Positions 12,401-20,508 of a DNA stretch of 28,361 nucleotides are shown here, piece after piece; the stretch's first letter is position 1, and each line of letters opens with the position of its first letter. The notes beneath the pieces were generated by a model that had not been told where the DNA came from, did no database searches, and was given only the letters and a program-made list of their open reading frames with translations. Source of the stretch: Oppiella nova (lineage: Eukaryota > Arthropoda > Arachnida > Sarcoptiformes > Oppiidae); assembly GCA_905397405.1 (NCBI GenBank), contig CAJPVJ010000316.1:1-28361 (forward strand), in the 5' to 3' direction. The position numbers were made by a program, and so were the translations under genes.

Positions 12401-15400
12401 AGTTATATCATACGAAATGGCCACTTCTGGACTGACTTAAGCGCTTATCTCGTCCAATTGATCCAATCAGAGAGAACTCTTTTGGCCCAACGGATTAACT
12501 ATAGACCATCCGTCGCATCGCCTCTATTGGGTCGACGCTAAGCATCACGTCATCGAAAGCTCTAATTTGGACGGAAGTGATAGAAAACGTGTCATCGAAG
12601 GTAATGAAGACAAAAGACAAATGACACGAAAAGACATAATTGGATATTAATTTCAGGTGATTTACCGCATCCTTTCGCCATCAGTGTGTTTGAAGACAAC
12701 CTCTATTGGACTGATTGGCAGGTCTGGTATACTATTAGTCAAACATATAATCAATCAGTGATTTGCTTTTATAGCTATTATTTGTAATTGCATTTTACAG
12801 ACAAAAGGCATCCAAACCGCGAGTAAACTGAACGCAAAGAATATCACATTAGTCCACAATAAACTCCATTTCCCAATGGATATCACGATTTTGCATCCAT
12901 TAAGACAACCGGATGTTCTCAACAGATGTGCATCTCATGCATGCAGTCATATATGTTTGCCAAATAACGTCAGCTACCGGTGTATGTGTCCGACAGGTCA
13001 TCACTTGACCAGCGATGGCAAGACATGTGATCCTAAAGCAGACACTTTCCTATTATTCTCGCGTCGGATCGATATTCGGCTCATTTGTATGGAATGTCCA
13101 GAAGAAGACAACATTGATGTCGTCCTTCCGCTCAAAGACATCAATAGTGTTGTGGCCATTGATTCCGATCCCGAGTCGTCCACAATATTCTGGTCAGATG
13201 TGACCAATAAGACTATAAACCGGGGCCTTTGGAATGGTATGAGTCAACAGACAATTATATCGAATTCAGTGGAATCGCCCTCTGGGTTGGCAGTGGACTG
13301 GGCGGCCAGGAATATATATTGGGTCGACACCAGTCGTAATCTCATAGAAGTGGCACAAATGGATGGCTCGATGCGATCCATACTATTATGGGAGACACTG
13401 GATCAGCCCAGAGATATAGCGGTCGACCCTAACAGTGCTCTCATGTTTTGGAGTCAATGGGAGAAATCAAACGCAAAGATAGAGAGGTGTGGTATGGATG
13501 GCTCACAACGAATAACCCTTCACTCGCAAAACCTAACACATCCGCACGGATTGGCCATCGATTCCGTCGATAAGAGGCTGTATTGGAGTGACTCCGGGAT
13601 GAAACGCATAGAATATTCTGAGTTTGGTATGAAATTTAACACACTTTTCAATCTTACGGTAAGATATTATTGATTTTAACACCAAATATCAAATGAATGT
13701 ACGAATAGATGGATCCAAACGACAAGTGATCATTAGTCGTAATGTGAAACATCCGTACGGTTTGGTTATATATAGAGATCATATCTATTGGACAGATCTT
13801 GAGCTCAAGAACATTCAAAGCGCACATAAATTGAATGGAGATCAAAGAAAGACATTGGTCCAAGGTTTAGACCAATTAATGGATATTCAGATATTTGACA
13901 ACCAGTTGATTGAAACCAAGAGTGATGTGCGGAATATCTGCTCAAACGCCGGTTGCAGTCATTTGTGCCTTTTATCGCCGTCCGCACCGGGATATCGGTG
14001 TTCGTGTCCCACAGGTGTTAGACTGTCAAACGATGGCAAAACTTGTGCCCCAGATATGCAAAAGTATTTAGTGGTTGCCGTCAGGAATACTATTCGCCGA
14101 ATTTCACTGGAAGTGCCCTATTATGCAGATGTTGTCCTCCCCCTCAACCAAACGCCTAATAATGCAATCATTGTTGACATTCACGTCGAGAATAACAGTG
14201 TCTTCTGGTCTGATATCAAAGAGGATAAGATATACAGAGCGGACATGACTTCGGGAATTGTTGAAGAAGTGATAGGCGTTGGTCTGTATGACGTGAACGG
14301 ACTGGCAGTGGATAACGTGGGCAAAAAGCTGTACTGGACGGACGCCGGGAGGAAAAGGATAGAGGTTTCCAATTTGGACGGCACTGACCGTCGAGTTCTC
14401 ATATGGCATGAGTTGGACTCTCCCCGAGCTATAGCTGTGAACCAATTGACGGGACACATGATTTGGGCGGATTGGGGCGCACAGGTCAGGATCGAGAGGG
14501 CAGACATGGATGGCGGCAGAAGGGCTGTCATCGTCAGTGAGAGACTCGGCTGGCCTAACGGTATAACCATTACTAGAAAAGGGCGCTTCATTTGGGCCGA
14601 CTCTCAAACACATACCATCGAAATGGCAGATATTAATGGTGTGAATAGAAAACTTTTGATGAGTGAAGTGCCGGCGCCTTATGGAGTGGCAGTGATCGAC
14701 GACTACGTGTATTGGACTGATTGGGAGACCCGAGCCATACATAGACTTAATATAGTAACAAACGACGAAAAACCTGAGATTATACTCAAAGGTTTGAATA
14801 ATTTAGTGGATATTCGCGCCGTGAACTCATTGGCCAACGACTCGCATATCATACACAACATGTGCCAAATCAATAACGGCGGCTGTTCTCACCTCTGCCT
14901 TAGGAACACTGCCAAAGGCTACTCATGTCTCTGTCCCACAGGAATGGTACTCTACAACGACGAGAAGACATGTAATCCGAGTCAGTCTACAACACAATTC
15001 TCAACGTATGCTTTAATTGTTGTATTAAATCTCAATTTTGTCTCCCATTCAGACCTAACCCGTCAACTACTGATATCAACGAAAACAACTCTTCGCCGGA
15101 TATCACTGGACACCGAAGACTATAGTGATGTATACCTACCAGCGCTCAATATACAAAATTCAGTGGCAATAGATTATGACTTTTCTAATAAGAAGATCTA
15201 TCACTCGGATCTCGCCTTAAATCAAATCCGATCCTTCGATTTCGACGGATCTAACGCTCAAATATTGGTTCAGAAGGACGGGTCGGCGCCCAATAGTCTG
15301 GCATTTGACTGGATCTCGAAGAACCTGTACTGGAGTGACACCAGTCGTAATGTTATCGAAGTGTCCCGTAATGACGGCTCGTGTCGTAAAGTCATCATTG

Positions 15401-16888
15401 ACTTAGATCTCAATGATCCCAAATCACTCGCATTACTACCAGCCCTGGGGTTTTTGTTTTGGGCTGATTCGGGTTCAGTGGCTAAAATTGAAAGAGGTTT
15501 TCATACATTTATTTTAAGAATATTTTTTTTTAAATTCATATTTTATTTCTCTAACCAAAGCTTATTTAGACGGAAGTAGTCGTAGAGTAATAATAGCCTC
15601 AGACTTGGGTCGGGCTATCGGTCTGACTATAGATCTGGAAAATCAGCGCATTTTTTGGGCCGACTCTCAGTTGGATCGCATAGAAAGTGCAGATTTGGAC
15701 GGAAAGTATCGAAATATTTTAATCAAAGATATCGCACATCCATACGGACTGACGCTTATGGATCAGTACGTCTACTGGTCTGACTCACACACCAAAGCCA
15801 TCGAAAGGGCCAACAAAGTTACCGGTGCTGATCACGAGACCATTTGTGATAATATTGAAAATTTAATGGAAATCAAAGCCGTGTCTCTCAGTCGGCAAAC
15901 TGGTGCCAATCCATGCGCTGTGCTTAACGGCGCCTGTAGTCATCTCTGTCTTTTCAGACCTCAAGGTTTAAATGTGACATTAATTTGTAAAAATTTCTGA
16001 TTATTAAATTCAATCTAGGTTATATATGTGCCTGTCCTTCGTATGGGGACACCCGCCCCTGTTCTACGGGTATTTAAAATTATCCTTTTTATCGTATTTC
16101 TTCTAATTATTAAATTATGAAAACACAGTTCCGGGGGAAGTAGTGTCACACCAGTCGACGCAAACCACTGTTCCTTCAGATGTATCGACAAATGATAACT
16201 CAGTGAATAGCGATTCAGAACTCCTAACCGAATATCCGGCCAAACATATCAATCTGACCACACTTTGTAGAGATCTAACTAATCTATCCAATTGTCAGAC
16301 CTCGGGAACTAACTTAGACGGTATGTCCGCCCAGTACTCACCAATATGTATGTCTTTAGATAATTCTAAATCGTTTCGTTTGATTGTCAGGACATCTTCT
16401 TCGGGCGGTCTATATCTCAGCTCTAATTGCCTTCGCTTTGGTTATTATAATCATAGTGATCGTCACCATTACATTATGCAAAAAGTATTCAAATCTGTCA
16501 ACATTTCTGTCAACAAATTAAACATTTTTAACAACTTTTCAGAAAAGGAAAGACGAAGAGAACAGACAAAGAAAGTAATGTCAGTCCGTATCCCGAAGAC
16601 TGTTACGAACCCAAGAAGATTCAAAATGACATGAATTTAATGAGACAATCGTCTGACGAACAGAACTTAGATATTAAAGATTACGAGCAAATCGATAGCT
16701 ATATTCCTCCTCCGCCTCCACCGCCACTAACGGGCCATCGTTTGTACAATAAATTGAGTCCTCAAATGAACAGCTCTTCATACGTGTCACCCGAATGGAA
16801 GCGCTCCAACGTTAACAAGCATTTAATGCCACCAAATATGCCATTAATTAGAAATACGTCAAAGATCTCTATTGAGACTGATATTTAA
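2650..16888 (+). CDS. LRP4: LRP4-like low-density lipoprotein receptor-related protein (14 visible exons, 5' end missing)
   Basis: Single-pass cell-surface receptor of the LDL receptor family. Exons read from the sequence: 2650-2847, 9223-9833 (carrying an internal 128-base assembly duplication), 9992-10111, 11422-12395, 12471-12600, 12657-12721, 12801-13626, 13709-14980, 15053-15496, 15561-15965, 16019-16069, 16129-16320, 16391-16484, 16543-16888. All junction phases agree; LDL-A exons are joined at phase 1. With the duplication removed, the visible part codes for about 1866 residues, close to the roughly 1,900 of vertebrate LRP4. Domain order is 8 LDL-A, EGF, calcium-binding EGF, four YWTD propellers each followed by EGF, a stalk, a transmembrane helix and a tail. 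LRP5/6 place their propellers before LDL-A, and LRP1/2 are far larger, so LRP4 is the best fit. Known family role: Wnt/BMP modulation and synapse formation. The signal peptide is not seen. Three donors are weak (GTCTGG at 12722, GTCAGT at 14981, GTTTTC at 15497). Confidence 0.9.
6375..6411. repeat. (CT)n microsatellite, 37 bp
   Basis: Uninterrupted CT run inside the large LRP4 intron, the third long CT/GA tract in the window. Confidence 0.95.
7673..8642 (+). repeat. Tandem copy 1 of a heterozygous segment (probable allele 1)
   Basis: This 970-bp segment repeats at 8644-9606. The first 127 bases (7673-7799) are identical to 8644-8770; the first difference is at 7800/8771 (six versus five T). 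The last difference is at 8515/9479 (a/t), followed by 127 identical bases to 8642/9606. About 20 differences lie between, including a 6-bp indel near 7890. It contains an intron 3' end and a copy of the LDL-A exon. Confidence 0.95.
8259..8642 (+). pseudogene. Truncated extra copy of the LRP4 LDL-A exon (allele duplicate)
   Basis: A copy of 9223-9606, with the same acceptor (gacag at 8254-8258) and phase 1 start. It encodes three LDL-A modules and the first residues of a fourth (HISCP), then runs into non-coding sequence at 8643 with no donor, so it cannot splice onward in frame. Its five differences from 9223-9606 are all synonymous, which argues that it is a functional allele misplaced by assembly rather than a decaying duplicate. 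Confidence 0.85.
8644..9606 (+). repeat. Tandem copy 2 of the heterozygous segment (probable allele 2)
   Basis: Second copy of the unit that begins at 7673, separated from copy 1 by a single a at 8643 that matches neither parental context. It ends at tgtccat (9606), the same base at which copy 1 ends, and is followed by another lone a (9607). Confidence 0.95.
9223..9833 (+). CDS. LRP4: LRP4 exon: LDL-A modules 2-5, broken by a 128-base duplication
   Basis: Acceptor gacag (AG 9221-9222), donor TGTG|GTGAGT (GT 9834-9835), phase 1 at both ends. Modules 2-4 carry the LDL-A cage: [26 protein letters not shown] and [13 protein letters not shown]. Module 5, after HISCP, reads [11 protein letters not shown] then [13 protein letters not shown]. 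As written, TAG at 9606-9608 stops the frame just after HISCP because 9608-9734 repeats 9480-9606 exactly, with a single a between. Ignoring the extra 128 bases gives 161 codons with intact phase, so I regard the break as an assembly fault rather than a mutation. Confidence 0.85.
9608..9734 (+). repeat. Exact 127-base duplicate of 9480-9606
   Basis: The 127 bases are identical to 9480-9606 and to 8516-8642. They are followed by unique coding sequence (cagctcag...). The unit size is not a multiple of three, so it shifts the LRP4 frame. This looks like an untrimmed graph overlap. Confidence 0.95.
9992..10111 (+). CDS. LRP4: LRP4 exon: LDL-A module 6
   Basis: Forty codons between acceptor ctcaag (AG 9990-9991) and donor C|GTAAGA (10112), phase 1 at both ends. 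It is a single complete LDL-A module with [21 protein letters not shown] and [12 protein letters not shown]. The upstream intron (9834-9991) is 158 nt. Confidence 0.85.
10112..10645 (+). repeat. Tandem copy 1 of an intronic heterozygous segment
   Basis: The first 127 bases (10112-10238) equal 10647-10773, with first difference c/t at 10239/10774. The last difference is a/g at 10518/11048, then 127 identical bases to 10645/11175. Four substitutions and one 5-base indel separate the copies. The whole interval 10112-11421 is LRP4 intron. Confidence 0.95.
10647..11175 (+). repeat. Tandem copy 2 of the intronic heterozygous segment
   Basis: Second copy of 10112-10645, again preceded by a single a (10646). 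It runs directly into unique intron sequence at 11177. Its start matches the GTAAGA splice donor of the preceding exon only because the 127-base overlap happens to begin there. Confidence 0.95.
11422..12721 (+). CDS. LRP4: LRP4 exons: LDL-A 7-8, EGF, EGF-Ca, beta-propeller 1
   Basis: Three exons (11422-12395, 12471-12600, 12657-12721) with introns of 75 and 56 nt. The first starts after tgtttag (AG 11420-11421) and encodes LDL-A 7 ([13 protein letters not shown]) and 8 ([13 protein letters not shown]), an EGF module (PCQHLC...CACKEGY) and a calcium-binding EGF opening DVDEC. Propeller 1 follows, with FWSD, FWTD, LWTD, LYWVD and LYWTDW strands. In vertebrate LRP4 this end of the ectodomain contacts agrin; whether that applies here is unknown. 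The donor after DWQ is the unusual GTCTGG, but the DWQ/TKG join fits the family and keeps phase 0. Confidence 0.85.
12801..14980 (+). CDS. LRP4: LRP4 exons: end of propeller 1, EGF, propeller 2, EGF, propeller 3, EGF
   Basis: Two exons (12801-13626 and 13709-14980) around an 82-nt intron. The EGF after propeller 1 is shortened before its second cysteine ([11 protein letters not shown] instead of a CxxNNGGC form). Propeller 2 shows IFWSD, IYWVD and LYWSD strands and ends near 13900. A second EGF (AGCSHLCLL...CSCPTG) lies near 13935-14045. Propeller 3 shows VFWSD, LYWTDAG, IWADWG, IWADS and VYWTDW. A third EGF (NNGGCSHLC...CLCPTG) lies near 14860-14975. The exon is cut at CCG A|GTCAGT. Confidence 0.85.
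14981..15052 (+). other. Short in-frame LRP4 intron (72 nt, no stop codon)
   Basis: The frame stays open through these 72 bases, so reading straight through adds 24 largely hydrophobic residues between an EGF and propeller 4. Donor GTCAGT and acceptor cccattcag (AG 15051-15052) give phase 1, and the join NP/NLTRQ fits the family. I treat it as an intron whose retention would not break the protein. Confidence 0.65.
15053..16069 (+). CDS. LRP4: LRP4 exons: beta-propeller 4 and last EGF module
   Basis: Exons 15053-15496, 15561-15965 and 16019-16069. Propeller 4 has LYWSD, LFWADSG, IFWADS and VYWSD strands. The intron 15497-15560 uses donor GTTTTC and acceptor ccaaag (AG 15559-15560), which restores the family-like [12 protein letters not shown]; the later AG near 15569 would drop three residues. 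The final EGF has six cysteines (NPC, GAC, HLC, YIC, AC, RPC) split by the 53-nt intron 15966-16018. Confidence 0.8.
16129..16888 (+). CDS. LRP4: LRP4 exons: stalk, transmembrane helix, cytoplasmic tail with PDZ ligand
   Basis: Exons 16129-16320, 16391-16484 and 16543-16888. The Ser/Thr-rich stalk ends with donor GACG|GTATGT. The next exon must be read from acceptor gattgtcag (AG 16389-16390), giving the helix [18 protein letters not shown] followed by the stop-transfer KKK. Reading through the 16321 donor uses the wrong frame and loses the helix. The tail of about 120 residues holds an IPPPPPPPL run and ends ETDI, a class I PDZ ligand pattern (T at -2, I at 0). I see no NPxY endocytosis motif. 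Vertebrate LRP4 also ends in a PDZ ligand. Confidence 0.85.
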
Positions 16889-16925
16889 TTTGTATTTATA
16901 CTAAATTTATAAAATTGTTGTTATA

Positions 16926-16960
16926 AATAAAAACAAATTTTTCATATCAACAAAAATAAA
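16926..16960 (+). terminator. Candidate LRP4 poly(A) signals
   Basis: AATAAA at 16926-16931 and again at 16955-16960, 38 and 67 nt after the LRP4 stop codon. Cleavage would fall close to or inside the end of the convergent PUS3 coding sequence (16993). Confidence 0.6.
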
Positions 16961-16992
16961 GTCACATTTTTAACACCTGTTGTCTACAGACA

Positions 16993-18453
16993 TTAATCTT
17001 TAATTTTAGTCCTTTTATTGCACTTTGAAATCCTTTGTTCCAGACTTTCTGTAAGTTTTAAAATAATTATATTTTAAAAATTCATTTAATATATATAGCA
17101 ATTCAAATACTAACCACAAACTGGTCGCTGAAGTAATGGTTTATAAACTTTATGTCGGACTCCCATACATAAGGCATCGATTAGCGAACTATTGTCAGAC
17201 AAGTCTTCACATGTATTGCGAGCTTTAAAATCATTTGTCAAACTATTGAGCATTAGTTTAATGACATCTGTTTTGATCATTTGTTTAGTCCATAAACTTT
17301 GCAAATGTTTTATGAGTTGAACGGATGCTTTGGTATCAAAAATCCATTCATTGATATCATTGCCACTATAACTGCAGTCAAACAAAATCAATGGAAAGTC
17401 AGTGGCCATACAATACTGCGGTTTATTGGGATGTCTGTCCACATCCAGCAATTGGCTAATTATTTCGGGTTCTTCTCGATGTTGGCCGACGAGGAATAGA
17501 AGAGCCACAATACACCTGATCTGATGCCATATAAAGGCTGTGCCGGTGATGGTTAATGAGTACATCGAGTAGTTCTCATCACATCCAAAGTGATTACAAT
17601 TAGATTCAGTAGAATATTGCTGCAAATGAATGGACAATATATTCCTCCTATAATTGGTGACACCGTTATTGACATCCATTTTGCAAAAGTTCCTGAAGTC
17701 GTGATCACCCACAAGATAATCACATCCAACTCTCATGCGATCGATATCGAGCCCTCCCTTTGGGAACAAATACTTATAAGTTCGGGATTTGCAGTCAAAC
17801 CGAGAGCTAAACTCTGTCTCAACGGGTGTCCAACAAATGACACGAATATCTTCGGGCAAAACATTATTCAAAATCAAAGCGTAATTAATCTCTTCGGGAT
17901 CTGACTCATCAGTTTGACCGTCGCTGTGGTCCACGTAATCCTCAGGAGTGATGACTCCTTTACCACTCTTTAGATTAGTTCTCACGTCGAGTGATATAAT
18001 CTGCGAGAAAGCGGACACTCCTTTGTCAGTGCGTCCGCACCGGTGATAGTTAGAGGTCTGACGGGTGCGGATGAGTCGGGTCTTTGTGAGCGCCTCGAAT
18101 AGGGCCGCCTCTACCGTGTGGTGACTGTCCTCTTGAGCGGCGAATCCCATGTAATCCCAGCCCAAGTATAGCACTTTCAGTGCGATATGTCTTGTCTTGT
18201 ATTTACGAAAATCAAAGTCACGTTCACTTCTTGGCCGACACTTATCATCACTACTATTACCACTCCTTTTGTTTAATATATTCTTCAGTTGTCTAACGTG
18301 TGACTGCATTGACAACATGCGAGCGATCAGTTCCTGAGGAATACAAGTGGTCACCGATAAGATAATTCATCAAATATGGTATCAACACTTGCGCACCTCT
18401 TTGGAGTACTTCTGGAGCTCATCTGCGGTCATCAATTCATCGGTGGTGTCCAT
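16993..18453 (-). CDS. PUS3: tRNA pseudouridine(38/39) synthase (PUS3/Deg1)
   Basis: Isomerises uridine to pseudouridine at tRNA positions 38/39 (TruA family). Three exons on the minus strand: 18453-18397, 18333-17115 and 17048-16993, with introns of 63 and 66 nt and about 443 residues in total; human PUS3 has about 480. Start ATG at 18453; MDTTDELMTADELQKYSKE joins ELIARMLSMQ at phase 0, giving the N-terminal helical/coiled segment expected for PUS3. The catalytic motif RCGRTDKGVSAF places the nucleophilic Asp at about residue 122. TruA-like FSSRFDCKSRTYKY, DHDFRNFCK and TGTAFIWHQIRC follow. A read-through of the last donor (TGTG|GTTAGT, 17114) would stop at once; splicing to 17048 gives ESLEQRISKC, resembling the PUS3 C-terminus. 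A GTG in intron 1 (18354) is not the start. Divergent from the MED26-like gene, convergent with LRP4. Confidence 0.9.
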
Positions 18454-19159
18454 AACTTCTTCGTGTGTATGTGTCTCATGTGAACCACTACTTCAACACA
18501 TGTTTTCATATTTGTGTCAAAAGTTTTCATTCAAAACTAATCGTTAAATGCATTCAAAAAGCCCTCAAAACTTGTTTTTGTGTCAAACAGTCATTACTTT
18601 TAGCCACAAATGCATTGAAAAACACTCATTGCATACGCACTCAACTCATTGAAATGCATACGTCTTATGCGAGTAGTGAACGCAATGATAGTCTGCTGTA
18701 AATTGTGTCAAATTTGTCATATGATAACGTCATTCATGGATGACTCGCATTGCAAACCATTGGACGGCATTCATGTGTTTGCCATACAATACACTCAATG
18801 AAAACAATTGTTACAAATAGACATCATTTAGACATTAGTTAACATTAATTGGTGTGACAATCAGACAATCAGTATTTCACTGACCACTGCAAATGTTGTG
18901 AGTGACTGGTGGACAGGTAGGTGCTCGTGAGTTCGGGGTGTACTAGTATGGGGTGAGAGGTGTAGGCGCTGTTGGTGTTGTGTGTGTGGGGGCGACCCCT
19001 ATGGGCAATGGGATGAGTGTGTGAACTGTAGTATCGATGAAATTGTTTACAATTTGTAGACAATTGGAGACAATGTTTGCCATCAAAGCGATGATTGGTT
19101 TGCATTGAATTGAATCCCAAAGTGTTTGCAAACAATTAGTGTTTGAAGGCATCGATTAG
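18454..19159. promoter_or_regulatory. Putative shared promoter region between PUS3 and the MED26-like gene
   Basis: About 0.7 kb separates the PUS3 start from the first visible base of the divergent MED26-like exon. It holds several CACTCATTG/CAATGAGT-type words and a G/T-rich plus-strand stretch at about 18890-18990. No TFIIS-N-like exon is visible on the plus strand, and no clear TATA box was identified. The minus-strand frames at 18869-19271 show no domain. Confidence 0.45.
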
Positions 19160-20508
19160 TGGACCCATTCTTCGCGAGCACCACTTCATGGGAGATGAAT
19201 GTGTTGAATGAATCGGCAAAGAGTTCAGTGAGTGGTTTGAGCGGAGGAGTGGACGGCCAGTACGGCAACAACCGGTCGGATCCGGTGGGCCATCGGAGTC
19301 ACCGGAACAGTCATCACCACAAGACTCACTCGTCCTTCACATTCAACGGCATCTTCGAGGGGTCAGTGGACTCGGACTCCAACGCCAGTCCTGTGGTGTC
19401 ACCGATGGTCGCCTCCAACCACACGACACACACCGACCGGTCGGACAGTCGTCTGTCTGGCGACCAACCCATACACCACATGCCGCTCACCGCCGATGAC
19501 GAGCACTCGCGCGACAACATGTCTGGAAGAAAGGCTCGTAAACGCAAACTCAAGCCTGAGTTGGATCCACTCCAAGACCAGTTGGACGTTAGGAGACGTA
19601 TCCACAAGTCGAAGACCACCGAAGAGTTGGTCCAGAAGTTCAATATCGATGTGGACTTAGAGGCGAAGACCGAACTGATGACAAACAATAGGATTGTGTC
19701 GACCATTAGGACGAATCGCAAGCATAACAAAGAGGCGGATGTGGACCACAACCAAACCGAATCCAAATCACAACTCATGCAGAGATTCTTCTCGAGTCAG
19801 TCATCGACGACAAGTCCTGCCATTAATGATGAATATAGTTATGAATCTTATAGTAGTGTAGACTACAGGCCCCCGCATGTGAACAGTGCTAACACGTGTG
19901 AACAGAGTCTGTATGCGAGTGTCTCCTGTGAACCAACAGCACATCCATCGCAACCCTCAGCCATCACGTCATCCAACCATCAAATCACGAGTGTTTCCAA
20001 CAACGATGTCGTCGGCCAAGAGATAGACCTAATAATGTCTCGTTTGCCGCCTATTAATGACATCGATTTGACTGATTGTGTATCAAATGACAACAATTCC
20101 AGTGATAATGACTTCATTAGTGTTGATAATAGAGACCACAACCATAATAGAGACGATGAGTCGGACAACCAATTAATTGCAATGAATAGTGATTTAGAGA
20201 CTAATAACGACTCAAATACTAGTGATTTAATTGAAAGCAATTCTAAGTTAAAACTAGTGACTGAACAACAAGTGGACCGGTATTGTGATGAGAGGTGGGA
20301 GTACGTGAGCGGCACCTATAACGAGGACACTGTGTGGCGGCCCTGGAATCGTATGACTAGTGCTGTCTCTTTTAATGGAGACATCCTTCATATACTGCCT
20401 TACGTTGACATCGATGGTGGCGTTGATGTTGATGTCGATGTCACTGACGCTGACGCCCAAGAGGTGGTCGACGCCGAACAGCCCGATGTCGACCACAACT
20501 CGGATTGA
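19160..20508 (+). CDS. MED26: MED26-like Mediator subunit, C-terminal part (N-terminal domain not found)
   Basis: A single long exon of about 450 codons ending TGA at 20506-20508. Mediator subunit 26 links Mediator to elongation factors in the nucleus. Evidence: the C-terminal block near 20280-20415 (DERWEYV, VWRPWNRM, GDILHILPYVDID) resembles the conserved MED26 C-terminus ending ILPYV. A basic stretch SGRKARKRKLK near 19520 followed by SKTTEELVQKF fits the middle region and would serve as a nuclear signal. The rest is Ser/Asn/Asp-rich and probably disordered, and an acidic tail (VDVDVDV, about 19 residues past ILPYV) extends the C-terminus. The frame opens just after an in-frame TGA at 19144. 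Either an acceptor at 19158-19159 (weak, cgattag) or ATG 19195 starts it. The expected N-terminal TFIIS-N domain is not present upstream. Confidence 0.7.

Noticed and set aside
16321-16634. Unspliced continuation of the LRP4 stalk exon to TGA at 16634
   Set aside because: This frame lacks a transmembrane helix; splicing 16320 to 16391 gives a clear helix and reaches the proline-rich tail in frame.
18869-19271. Minus-strand frames upstream of the MED26-like exon as a small gene
   Set aside because: His/Thr/Ser-rich translation of a G/T-rich tract with no domain; more likely promoter or 5' sequence.
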